Positions 15,063-22,438 of a stretch of 36,674 bases of DNA are shown here, one piece after another (positions within the stretch are counted from its first letter, which is position 1; each line of letters begins with the position of its first letter). Source of the stretch: Bacteroidales bacterium UBA1219 (lineage in GTDB: Bacteria; Bacteroidota; Bacteroidia; Bacteroidales; P3); contig DBXF01000004.1 in assembly GCA_002309295.1 (NCBI GenBank), positions 224 to 36,897 on the forward strand. Reading direction: 5' to 3'. The translations under genes were made by a program, and so were the position numbers. The notes below the pieces were generated by a model. It worked only from the letters and a program-made list of their open reading frames with translations, was not told the origin of the DNA and ran no database searches.

Positions 15063-15851
15063 ATGAAGACTAAAACTATTCTTACAGCGTGTCTGGTGGC
15101 CGCTATGGCAATGGGAATCGGCACGTCAAAAGCACAGGTGAAAGTGAAATTCGGACCCAAGGCCGCATTCACACTCAATACATTGAATTATACCGAAAAA
15201 ACTCCGGAAGGTTGCAAGGAGAAAAAAATGGAATACAGCTGGACTCCGGGTTTCAGCGCCGGTATGTTTTTGGACGTGCGTCTTAACCCCACAATCACTC
15301 TCGGTACCGAACTTTTTGTCGCCAAGCAGGGTGCCCACGGCATGGTGAAGGTGGAACTGCCTACAACCAGCGGCGAATACGAGGGAGATATCAACACCTA
15401 CTATCTGCAACTCCCCATATTGTTCAAAGTCTCTCCGTTTACCGGATTCAACATCGAACTAGGTCCCCAATTCGGATATTTCCTTTACGGTGACAGAGAT
15501 TATGTATATTCCGACAACTTGAAAGACTGGGGCTATACCACCGAAACAGTGGACTGGATTAGCCGCAGGGGTAAATTCACCCAGATTGAGGACGATGGCA
15601 GAGAATTGCTTACCAACTACCAATTTTACAAACGTTGGGATATGGCTGCTACCGGCGGCGTGAGCTATCGCATAGACATGGATCTGCACGGTACTTCGCG
15701 TTCCATCGGTCTGATATTCGGTGCACGCTATACCTACGGTATTTTCAACACCCTCAACAACCTGAAACAAAACAAGAAAGGCGAATGGGTTTCGGAAGAG
15801 GTTGACTCCAAAAACACTTCCATCTCCGTTTACGCTGCGGTAAGATTTTAA
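15063..15851 (+). CDS. Outer-membrane beta-barrel protein (PorT/OMP_b-brl type)
   Basis: A 262-residue exported protein. The signal peptide MKTKTILTACLVAAMAMGIGTSKA is cleaved before QVKVKFGPK. The rest alternates short amphipathic strands with G/Y/W-rich turns (FGPKAAFTLNTLNY, GFSAGMFLDVRLNPTITLGTELFV, YYLQLPILFKVSPF, ATGGVSYRIDMDL) and ends in the barrel-type terminal strand ISVYAAVRF with C-terminal phenylalanine. This fits the small OMP_b-brl family labelled PorT-like in many annotations; it need not be the T9SS PorT. Followed by a strong terminator, so it is probably monocistronic. Confidence 0.85.
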   Translation: MKTKTILTACLVAAMAMGIGTSKAQVKVKFGPKAAFTLNTLNYTEKTPEGCKEKKMEYSWTPGFSAGMFLDVRLNPTITLGTELFVAKQGAHGMVKVELPTTSGEYEGDINTYYLQLPILFKVSPFTGFNIELGPQFGYFLYGDRDYVYSDNLKDWGYTTETVDWISRRGKFTQIEDDGRELLTNYQFYKRWDMAATGGVSYRIDMDLHGTSRSIGLIFGARYTYGIFNTLNNLKQNKKGEWVSEEVDSKNTSISVYAAVRF

Positions 15852-15880
15852 TTAGTTAAGAGTTAATAGTTAAGAGTTAT

Positions 15881-15917
15881 ATGCGGCCGCTTTTTCAAAG
15901 AGGCCGCATCTTTTTTT
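15881..15917 (+). terminator. Intrinsic terminator after the barrel gene
   Basis: ATGCGGCC (15881-15888) pairs with GGCCGCAT (15902-15909). Inside, CTTT and AAAG can extend the stem around a TTC loop. A run of seven T follows. This is a strong plus-strand terminator. Confidence 0.9.
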
Positions 15918-16136
15918 GTGGCAAGAGAGGGCGTTATTTGCCTGAACCATCATTTGTTGATGCCGAAATAATGATAACTTTTTGGTATTTGGGTTTTGTG
16001 CGGAGTTAGAGCTGGACTTTTTTTGTCGGAATGGTTCTATGGATTATTTGTTGATAATCAAATTGTTGTATAGGTTTCAACAAAAAAATGTTTATTATTT
16101 TGAAACAAATTTTTATATGTTACGAATAAAACAGAG

Positions 16137-16144
16137 TATTTTTG
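16137..16144 (+). promoter_or_regulatory. Candidate -7 box of the barrel gene at 16233
   Basis: TATTTTTG followed by CAAAACAAAAAG fits the TAnnTTTG box. The distance to the ATG is 88 nt. A -33 TTG at standard spacing is not found. Confidence 0.45.
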
Positions 16145-16232
16145 CAAAACAAAAAGTAAAAAATTAAAACAAAACTTTTATAGGGGACGCCGAAAACCTT
16201 ACAGAGTAGGCAACATTAAAAAAATATATAAA

Positions 16233-16919
16233 ATGAAAAAAGTTATTTTGACTTTAGTTGCAGTAGCAACAATGGGCGTAGCAAACGCACAACTTTTTGT
16301 AGGTGGAAACCTCGGTTTCGATAAAACTGGCGGTTCTCGGGAATCCACTGTAAGTGGAATTACAACCACCATCCAAGATCCTAAAACAATTACTTGGGAG
16401 GTTACTCCTAAAATTGGATTCCAAGCTGGTAAAATGTCCTTTGGCGCAATTTTCGGAATCAATGGTCAGAAACAAATTACAGAGGATGTAGATCCCGCTT
16501 TGGAAAATGACAAACAGACCCGTAAATATTTCGGTTGGGAATTTTGTCCTTTCTTCCGCTACAACGCTTTTGAATTCGGCAACTTTGCTCTTTTCTGCGA
16601 ACTGCAAGTTCCCATTAATGGTGGCAAATGGAGCTCGAAATTAGAAGCTACTGGCGTATCGATTGAAAACAAAAACGCTGCTAAAGATTTTGGCTTTGGC
16701 GTACAGGTTGTTCCTGGTCTGAACTACAGCCTCAGCGACCACCTCAATTTCGACCTCTATGTTAACCTGCTTGCTATTGGTTACAGCATGAACAAAACCA
16801 CTGTTGAAAATCCCGATAACAACGATAAAAACGTTACCAAAGCCACAGAACTGTGGGCTGGAATTAACTCCCTGCCTCAGCACAATGCTATATCGATTGG
16901 ATTCAACTACAAATTCTAA
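16233..16919 (+). CDS. Outer-membrane beta-barrel protein
   Basis: A 228-residue exported protein. The signal peptide MKKVILTLVAVATMGVANA is followed directly by QLFVGGNLGFDKTGG. Alternating strands follow (WEVTPKIGFQAGKMSFGAIFGIN, FFRYNAFEFGNFALFCELQVPI, GFGVQVVPGLNYSLSDHLNFDLYVNLLAIGY) and the protein ends in AISIGFNYKF with terminal phenylalanine, the barrel-assembly signal. It matches the small eight-strand outer-membrane barrels common in Bacteroidales. Role unknown, probably structural or a pore. A strong terminator follows after 24 nt. Confidence 0.85.
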   Translation: MKKVILTLVAVATMGVANAQLFVGGNLGFDKTGGSRESTVSGITTTIQDPKTITWEVTPKIGFQAGKMSFGAIFGINGQKQITEDVDPALENDKQTRKYFGWEFCPFFRYNAFEFGNFALFCELQVPINGGKWSSKLEATGVSIENKNAAKDFGFGVQVVPGLNYSLSDHLNFDLYVNLLAIGYSMNKTTVENPDNNDKNVTKATELWAGINSLPQHNAISIGFNYKF

Positions 16920-16936
16920 GGTTTGATTTCATAGAT

Positions 16937-16972
16937 AAAAAAAGCGGAAGCAACTGCTTCCGCTTTTTTTTG
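16937..16972 (+). terminator. Intrinsic terminator after the second barrel gene
   Basis: GCGGAAGC and GCTTCCGC form an 8-bp stem around AACT; the stem is extended by an A-run and a T-run, so it can work in both directions. It lies directly downstream of the barrel gene. Confidence 0.9.
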
Positions 16973-16999
16973 TGCTTTGCTCGTACCTTCAGCACTCGC

Positions 17000-17024
17000 C
17001 CCCACACAGCAGGGCTGTGAGGGG
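17000..17024. repeat. REP-like hairpin at the left flank of the RAYT unit
   Basis: CCCC, then CACAGC, AGG loop, GCTGTG and GGGG, with opposed single A bases, form an imperfect hairpin just before the left inverted repeat of the transposase unit. A hairpin of similar design (CCCCGCACC...GGTGTGGGG) lies on the right side at about 17609-17638. Confidence 0.6.
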
Positions 17025-17052
17025 TTAATAGAATGGCGTGCCGTTGGCACGC
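17021..17052. repeat. Left terminal inverted repeat of the RAYT unit
   Basis: This 32-nt sequence matches the reverse complement of 17581-17612 at 29 of 32 positions by hand count. It contains a perfect internal hairpin GCGTGCC-GTT-GGCACGC at 17036-17052. Confidence 0.85.
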
Positions 17053-17126
17053 TTACGGGACACACATGCTAAAAACACGCTACGGCAAAGCACATAATAA
17101 AAGACAGCGTTACACGTTATATAAAT

Positions 17127-17579
17127 ATGAGTTATACAACATCATATTATCATATTGTGTTTCGCACATATCGCAGCGAACAAACAATCTGCGAGGAATA
17201 CGAACGGGAACTGTATGCCTATATCTATGGCATCGCAAAAAAACTTAATTGTCAAACTTACCGTATCGGCGGAATGCCCGACCATATACATATCTTCGTG
17301 TCGTTGCCGTCCACTATGTCGTTGTCAGCCTTTGTTCAGCGGGTAAAGTCGGAGACAAGCAAATGGTTGAAGGTCAATCCCCACTTTCCACATTTCCGTG
17401 GGTGGACACATGAGTATGCGGGCTTTAGCTACAGTCTGCGCGACAAGGATATGATTGTAGGGTATATAATGCGTCAGAAAGAGCATCACAAAAAGGTTGA
17501 ATTTCCGACGGAGTATCGTTCGTTTATCAAAGCGAATGGCGGTCAGATTGACGAGGATTATTTCTTGCGTGATGAATAA
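17127..17579 (+). mobile_element. REP-associated tyrosine transposase (RAYT, Y1/IS200-like)
   Basis: A 150-residue single-strand DNA transposase of the Y1/HUH family. The HUH motif is DHIHIF near residues 52-57, and the catalytic tyrosine lies in the helix VGYIMRQKEHHKK near residue 112. The N-terminal strand SYYHIVFRTY is typical. The gene fits snugly between two inverted repeats; its stop codon lies one base before the right repeat. RAYTs are thought to mobilise or shape REP palindromes rather than themselves. Length and motifs are complete, so it is probably functional. It lies in an intergenic position and interrupts no gene. Confidence 0.9.
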
Positions 17580-17580
17580 G

Positions 17581-17612
17581 GCGTACCAACGGCACGCCAT
17601 CCTACTAACCCC
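17581..17612. repeat. Right terminal inverted repeat of the RAYT unit
   Basis: It reads GCGTACCAACGGCACGCC then ATCCTACTAACCCC and is the inverted partner of 17021-17052. The internal stem has one mismatch compared with the left end. Confidence 0.85.
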
Positions 17613-17616
17613 GCAC

Positions 17617-17723
17617 CAAGCCGCAGGCGCGGTGTGGGGCCGCAGAAGAGAAACGATGCGGAAAAAGACACAAGCCGCAGGCGCGGTATGGGGCCGCACT
17701 AGCGGAGCGCAGTGCGGAAAAAA
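17617..17723. repeat. Two tandem GC-rich units of about 54 bp
   Basis: CAAGCCGCAGGCGCGG-T-TGGGGCCGCA begins both units (17617 and 17671), and both end in TGCGGAAAAA. Each contains GCC-GCA-GGC and a CCGCA/TGCGG pairing, so each folds into hairpins. The second unit runs into the promoter box of the next gene. Confidence 0.8.
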
Positions 17724-17736
17724 CAAAAAAAATACG

Positions 17737-17744
17737 TACCTTTG
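17737..17744 (+). promoter_or_regulatory. Candidate -7 box of the T9SS plug-like gene
   Basis: TACCTTTG followed by CAAAACG is 27 nt upstream of the ATG and matches TAnnTTTG. It directly abuts the GC-rich repeat units, which may have replaced the native -33 region. Confidence 0.5.
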
Positions 17745-17770
17745 CAAAACGAAACATAACTCCGAAAACG

Positions 17771-19024
17771 ATGAAAAAAACGCTTGTTAACTTTGCTATA
17801 TTGCTTATAATCAGTGCTGCCGCGTTTGCCCAGACGCTCAAGGACACGGTGTATTCGCGTGATGTGAAAAGCATTGTCCTGCAACGTGAGAGCGTGGACC
17901 TTTCGCAGCCCATACTGCGTCTCGGCTCCGACGACCGTCTGCTGCTGCAGTTCGACGTGCTCGGCGACGAGAGCCGTTACTACAGCTACCGCATCCAGCA
18001 CTGCTCCCACGACTGGCAGGTTGATGACCTCGCAGTGTCGGAGTACCTCAACGGTTTCGAGACCTCGTCCATCGGCAACAGTCGCAACTCCTTCACCACC
18101 CGCCAGCCTTACGTCCACTACTGGGAGACCGTCCCCAACGAGATGACTACGTTCAACGCCTCGGGCAACTACCTACTCACCGTATATAGCGACGACGACC
18201 CCGACAGTGTGCTTTTTACCCGCCGTTTCTACGTGTACGAGGTGCAGGCAAACATCAAGACCGAGATAGGGCAGGTGCTTGGCTCGGAGGGCAAGGACCA
18301 CAACCAGAACGTGTCGGTGTATATAGAACCGCCCAAAGGACAGTATTTCAACAATCCAACGCTGTACTACCACCTGTATGTGCGTCAGAACGGCCGTGCC
18401 GACCTCTGCCGCGAGCTACCGCTCCACAGCGTGAAAGGCAACGAATTGCACTACAAATGGAAGGACGAGAACGTGTTTCCCGGCGGCAACGTGTTCCGCT
18501 ATTTCGATATCAGCAACATAAACATACCCATGTACACCACTGCCCGCATCGAGGTGTTTGGCGACGACTATGTGGCCTATCTCAAGCCCGAGGAGGACCG
18601 CTCGCGCAAGAACTACGTGCATCGCGAGGGACTGCACGGTCAGTTCAAAGTTTCGGCCGAGAACCGCAACGACGCCACCGTGGAGGCCGACTATGTGTGG
18701 GTGAATTTCGCCCTGCCTATGGCCACTCCGCGCATGGACGGCACTTTCCATATCGTCGGCGACTTTGCAGGCTGGGACTTTTCCGATGAAAATATGATGC
18801 AATGGCAACCCCAGATGAAGGCATACACTATGCGTGCGCAGGTAAAACAGGGCTATTATTCATATCAGATTGTGTTTGTGAAAGTGGGACAGAAAGAAGG
18901 TTTGACTTCGGTGGTGGAAGGCGATTTCTTCGAGGCTAAGAACGAATATTACATATTCCTTTACCAACACACCCCCGCCGACCGCTTCGACCGCCTGATT
19001 GGAGCGACGGTAGTTAAGAATTAA
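17771..19024 (+). CDS. Type IX secretion plug-domain protein (formerly DUF5103)
   Basis: Exported 417-residue protein. The signal peptide MKKTLVNFAILLIISAAAFA is followed by QTLKDTVY. The body matches the DUF5103 family: IRLGSDD-like RLGSDDRLLLQFDVL, YSYRIQHCSHDW, YLNGFE, YVHYWETVPN and the FTRRFYVYE strand, then a C-terminal immunoglobulin-like part with HIVGDFAGWDF. This family includes the plug protein that closes the SprA translocon of the type IX secretion system in gliding Bacteroidota, so T9SS association is inferred. No other core T9SS gene is in the window. Possibly expressed alone. Confidence 0.85.
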   Translation: MKKTLVNFAILLIISAAAFAQTLKDTVYSRDVKSIVLQRESVDLSQPILRLGSDDRLLLQFDVLGDESRYYSYRIQHCSHDWQVDDLAVSEYLNGFETSSIGNSRNSFTTRQPYVHYWETVPNEMTTFNASGNYLLTVYSDDDPDSVLFTRRFYVYEVQANIKTEIGQVLGSEGKDHNQNVSVYIEPPKGQYFNNPTLYYHLYVRQNGRADLCRELPLHSVKGNELHYKWKDENVFPGGNVFRYFDISNINIPMYTTARIEVFGDDYVAYLKPEEDRSRKNYVHREGLHGQFKVSAENRNDATVEADYVWVNFALPMATPRMDGTFHIVGDFAGWDFSDENMMQWQPQMKAYTMRAQVKQGYYSYQIVFVKVGQKEGLTSVVEGDFFEAKNEYYIFLYQHTPADRFDRLIGATVVKN

Positions 19025-19187
19025 GAGTTAGGAGTTAAGAATTGGTGGTCACTGGTCGCAAAAAAACAAATTTGTATAAACACACTACGTGCGTCCGGAA
19101 AAAGAAAATACCTGAAATATTAAACTCAAAACAACAAACTGAAAACTCAAAACTCATAGTTCCGAACTCCGAGTTCCGCATTCCGAA
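19025..19187. other. Convergent intergenic region with two polar filler tracts
   Basis: After the plus-strand stop comes TTAAGAGTTAGGAGTTAAGA. Before the end of the minus-strand gene there is a complementary-type ACTCAAAACAACAAACTGAAAAC and GTTCCGAACTCCGAGTTCC pattern. Both tracts have the same polarity relative to the gene they follow. No gene or clear terminator is seen. Confidence 0.6.
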
Positions 19188-20087
19188 CTACTTCGTAAGT
19201 TCTTGGAACACTTGTTCTATCGATTCCTCGTCTTTTTGGATGGTGAGGATGGCAAGGTCGTGGTTTACCGCCCAGTTGAAGAGAGTTTTGCGTATGTCGG
19301 TGTTCTCGTTGGCGTCGATGATGTATTTCCTCGGCGAAAGTTGGTTTATTTGCTTTACCCCCGTAATTTGTTTCAGTTGCGACATCTGAGCGTCGTTGTC
19401 GAACTCGACGTGGTAGCGGTTGGTGCGCATGGTGTGCAGCTGTCCGGTGGGCTTGTCGGCTACTATCTGTCCGTGGTTGATGATGATGGCGCGTGAACAC
19501 ACGGCTTCCACCTCCTGCATAATGTGGGTGGAGAGTATCACTATCTTGGTCTTTCCCACTTCGCGTATAAGCGAGCGTATCTCAGTGAGTTGGTTGGGGT
19601 CGAGGCCGGTGGTGGGCTCGTCGAGAATCAGTATTTTCGGGTCGTGGATAAGAGCCTGTGCCAGTCCAACGCGTTGGCGGTAGCCCTTGCTCAGCTGGCC
19701 TATCTTTTTGTTAGCTTCGGGTGTGAGTCCGGTTATGCCGATAATGTCCTCAACACGTTTGTTTATATTGTCGAGTTTGTGAACGCCTGCTATAAAACGC
19801 AGAAATTCACGTATGTACATGTCGGTATAGAGCGGGTTTTGTTCGGGCAGGTAGCCTATAAGGCGACGTATTTCGAGCGGTGCTTCGAAAATGCTGTGTC
19901 CGTAAACGGTGACATTGCCCGAAGTGGGTGGTATGAAGCAGGTTATGATTTTCATTATGGTGGACTTTCCGGCGCCGTTGGGTCCGAGCAGTCCTACAAT
20001 CTCACCTTCGCCAATGCTGAAACTGACGTTGTTGAGTGCGTGTTGTGTGCCGTATATCTTGCTAACGTTTTCTACTTTTATCGACAT
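19188..20087 (-). CDS. gldA: ABC transporter ATP-binding protein GldA
   Basis: ATPase subunit of an ABC-2 type exporter, 299 residues. Walker A GPNGAGKST is at 35-43, Q-loop YLPEQNPLY near 80-87, signature LSKGYRQR at 132-139, Walker B with D156-E157, and H-loop STH. The C-terminal 80 residues (YHVEFDNDAQMSQL to the end) are the extension typical of GldA, the gliding-associated ATPase. Its usual permease partners GldF and GldG are not adjacent. Here it is third in a minus-strand operon after the amidase and MCE genes, 12 nt from the latter, suggesting an envelope role. Gliding itself cannot be inferred. Confidence 0.85.
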   Translation of the reverse strand: MSIKVENVSKIYGTQHALNNVSFSIGEGEIVGLLGPNGAGKSTIMKIITCFIPPTSGNVTVYGHSIFEAPLEIRRLIGYLPEQNPLYTDMYIREFLRFIAGVHKLDNINKRVEDIIGITGLTPEANKKIGQLSKGYRQRVGLAQALIHDPKILILDEPTTGLDPNQLTEIRSLIREVGKTKIVILSTHIMQEVEAVCSRAIIINHGQIVADKPTGQLHTMRTNRYHVEFDNDAQMSQLKQITGVKQINQLSPRKYIIDANENTDIRKTLFNWAVNHDLAILTIQKDEESIEQVFQELTK

Positions 20088-20099
20088 AAGTGTGGCGAT

Positions 20100-21047
20100 T
20101 TAGAATACAGAGACGTTGATATATTTTTTGGGGTTGTCCTTTATGTCCTTGATGAGTTTGTCGAGGTCTTCGATGGTTTTCTGTAGGTTGTCGTACAGGT
20201 TGTCGTCGTTAACCAGTTTGCCGACGTTCCCCTTGCCGTTGGATATTTTGGACATTGTTTTGGAGAGTTCGTCGACGGTTTTGTTGAGGTTGGAGAGGGT
20301 TTCGCCGAGTTTGGCTTTGGTAACTTCGTCGGAGATGTCGGAGATGTTGCTTATGATGTTTTCGAGTTTTCCGCTGTTGTTGTTGAGAGTGACCGACAGG
20401 CTGTCGACGTTGTTGATAATATCCTTGATTCGGCCTTTTTCGCTGCCCACAATGTTGTCGAGGTCTCTGGAGACGGTGGCGAGGTGGCTGGAGATGTTGT
20501 TGATATTTGCCAATGCGGAGTGGAAGTTGCGTTGAGTCTCGTTGTCGGTGATGATTTTCAGGTTGTTCACCACGGTGTCGGCGTTGTTGATGATTTTTTC
20601 GAGTTTGTCGGTGTAGGGCTCGAGGATTTTACCCACTTCGTTGAGCATGGAGCCTTCGGTGCGCGACTGCATGGTATCGCCAGGACTGAGGAAAGTGGTG
20701 GCGTCGCCCATTATCACACGCATGGCTTTGGAGCCTAGGATGTCGGAGTTGAACACTTCGGCCACCGAGTTGCTGGGGATCGACAGTTTGGAAGGCAGTG
20801 CGAAACGTACCACAAAACGTTTCATCTGCGGGTCGGAATAGGTTATTTTTGTCACCTGTCCCACTTTCATGCCGTTGATAAAGACGTAGCTAGTGGGTAG
20901 CAGGCCTCCGATGTCGTCGTAAACGGCGTAGTAGGTGTGCTGTCGTCCGAAAAGGTCTTTGCCTTTAAGGAAATTGAGTCCCCATATTAGTATGGCAATA
21001 GTTACAATGGCTATGATGCCAACTTTTGCTTCGGTACTGAGTTTCAT
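20100..21047 (-). CDS. MlaD/MCE-domain lipid transport protein
   Basis: A 315-residue inner-membrane anchored periplasmic protein. MKLSTEAKVGIIAIVTIAILIWGLNFL gives an N-terminal anchor helix, followed by a single MCE domain (about 38-115: YYAVYDDIGGLLPTSYVFINGMKVGQVTKI). The rest is a long helical/coiled-coil region with N- and L-rich repeats (IINNVDSLSVTLNNNSGKL and similar), as in MCE proteins that form periplasm-spanning tubes. MCE proteins carry phospholipids between membranes. The ATG at 21047 is chosen because an upstream TTG adds only three residues. It sits 18 nt behind the amidase gene; the pairing is conserved in Bacteroidota. Confidence 0.88.
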   Translation of the reverse strand: MKLSTEAKVGIIAIVTIAILIWGLNFLKGKDLFGRQHTYYAVYDDIGGLLPTSYVFINGMKVGQVTKITYSDPQMKRFVVRFALPSKLSIPSNSVAEVFNSDILGSKAMRVIMGDATTFLSPGDTMQSRTEGSMLNEVGKILEPYTDKLEKIINNADTVVNNLKIITDNETQRNFHSALANINNISSHLATVSRDLDNIVGSEKGRIKDIINNVDSLSVTLNNNSGKLENIISNISDISDEVTKAKLGETLSNLNKTVDELSKTMSKISNGKGNVGKLVNDDNLYDNLQKTIEDLDKLIKDIKDNPKKYINVSVF

Positions 21048-21065
21048 TGTGTGCAAATTTAGTGT

Positions 21066-22346
21066 TTATTTTGCTGTGTTTATGCGCCGTGCCTCTTCGA
21101 AAGAGATGCGTTCGCCTTTGTAGAAAGGCACTATGAAAGCGTCTTTGAATCCCAACTCCTGCATCGATTTCTGTAGTATCTTTGCTTCGTCGAGGTTGGG
21201 TGCTGTTTCGTTGGTCAGATAGCGGTAGTTGCGGGCTTTGATAACCATATAGTCGGTTACGCCTCTGAGGTGCGGCGAATCCTTTGGCAACTCTTTTTCC
21301 GACGAGAGAAACTGTATGCGGTACACGGCGCGTTCCTTGATTTCTGTAGAAGCAGTGGAAGTAATGCCTTGCAGAGTGTCGTGCTTGACGGTGGTTTTGC
21401 TTTCGGGTGCGACAACGACGGTGGTGTCCTGTTTTAGTTGGACTTTGGTAGTGTCTTTATCGGTCTTTGTGGTAGTTTTGTTGTCGGTTGTCTTTGTCTT
21501 GGCGTCTTGTTTTTTCTTGTCCTTGTTGAAACCGGGGATGTCGAATTTGGGGTTGGCTATTTTCTTAGTACCCTCTTCGGCGGCCTTGTATTCTGCGAAG
21601 GCGTTGAAAAGACAGTAAACAATGTCGGCCTGGCCCTCGTCGGAACCGATGTATTCTTCTTCGGTGGGGTTGCTGATAAATCCGACTTCGGTGAGCACCG
21701 ACGGAGAAGTGGTCTTATAAAGCACAAACAGCTCGGCCTGTTTCACGCCGCGGTTGATGGTTTTGATTTTGGACTTGTATTGGTCTTGTATGTTTTTCGC
21801 AAAATTCAGGCTTTTGTCGATGTAGGCGTGCTGGTAGAGGGCGAACATTATGTAGCTTTCGGGAGAGTTGGGGTCGAAACCGTTGTAGTCGGCGTTGTCT
21901 TTATAGTCTTTTTCGAGAAGAATATCAGCGTTCTCTTTCTTTGCCACCTCGAGGTTGGCTTTGCTGTTCGAAAGTCCCATCACGAACGACTCCACGCCTT
22001 TACTTTCTGATTTGGGGTGTGAGTTGGCGTGAATCGACAGGAACAGGTCGGCCTTGGCGCGGTTGGCAATCCTGGCGCGTTCGGCCAACGATATGTCTAC
22101 GTCGGTCTTGCGGGTGTATATCACGGTAACGTCATCGAAATTGTCGGTGATAACCTTGCCGAGTTTCAGCGCAATGGAGAGTGTGATGTCCTTTTCTTTG
22201 TATTTTTTGCCCAAAGCACCGGGCTTGGCACCGCCGTGTCCGGGGTCAATTACAACAGTTTTTACCTGACCGACGGCAATTTTTTGCGAAAAAACTGCTC
22301 CGTTTACAACAAAAAGGGCAATAAATAGGATTGTTAAACGTTTCAT
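21066..22346 (-). CDS. N-acetylmuramoyl-L-alanine amidase (Amidase_3) with SPOR-like C-terminus
   Basis: Exported peptidoglycan hydrolase of 426 residues. The signal peptide is MKRLTILFIALFVVNGAVFS. The Amidase_3 domain starts with VVIDPGHGG (zinc ligand H37), continues with the FLSIHANS motif and ends with TEVGFISNPTEE, supplying zinc ligands and catalytic glutamate. A T/K/D-rich linker (about 275-335) leads to a C-terminal SPOR-like domain (YRIQFLSSEKEL ... EAKILQKSMQELGFKDAFIVPF), which would direct it to denuded septal peptidoglycan. First gene of the minus-strand amidase-mlaD-gldA operon and divergent from lptD. The ATG at 22346 is preferred to a GTG two codons upstream. Confidence 0.92.
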   Translation of the reverse strand: MKRLTILFIALFVVNGAVFSQKIAVGQVKTVVIDPGHGGAKPGALGKKYKEKDITLSIALKLGKVITDNFDDVTVIYTRKTDVDISLAERARIANRAKADLFLSIHANSHPKSESKGVESFVMGLSNSKANLEVAKKENADILLEKDYKDNADYNGFDPNSPESYIMFALYQHAYIDKSLNFAKNIQDQYKSKIKTINRGVKQAELFVLYKTTSPSVLTEVGFISNPTEEEYIGSDEGQADIVYCLFNAFAEYKAAEEGTKKIANPKFDIPGFNKDKKKQDAKTKTTDNKTTTKTDKDTTKVQLKQDTTVVVAPESKTTVKHDTLQGITSTASTEIKERAVYRIQFLSSEKELPKDSPHLRGVTDYMVIKARNYRYLTNETAPNLDEAKILQKSMQELGFKDAFIVPFYKGERISFEEARRINTAK

Positions 22347-22392
22347 TTTCACAAATATGTAAATTAAGTTTTTATATTCGACTAATAATTTT

Positions 22393-22420
22393 TATTTTTG
22401 CAAATTGATTTGCAAATATA
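22393..22420. promoter_or_regulatory. Facing -7 boxes between the amidase operon and lptD
   Basis: A plus-strand TATTTTTG (22393-22400) points to lptD. A minus-strand TATATTTG (22420-22413) points to the amidase operon. They face each other with a 12-nt gap, so polymerases starting at both sites would cross. -33 elements are not clear on either side. Confidence 0.45.
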
Positions 22421-22438
22421 CGTTTTAATTTTGGAATA

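Larger units (their letters stand above)
15852..16232. other. Intergenic stretch between two barrel genes
   Basis: It holds an AGTTAAGAGTTAATAGTTAAGAG-like tract right after the stop, a strong terminator (15881-15917) and, towards the next gene, a -7-like TATTTTTG at 16137-16144. I see no gene; the rest is AT-rich without clear structure. Confidence 0.6.
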
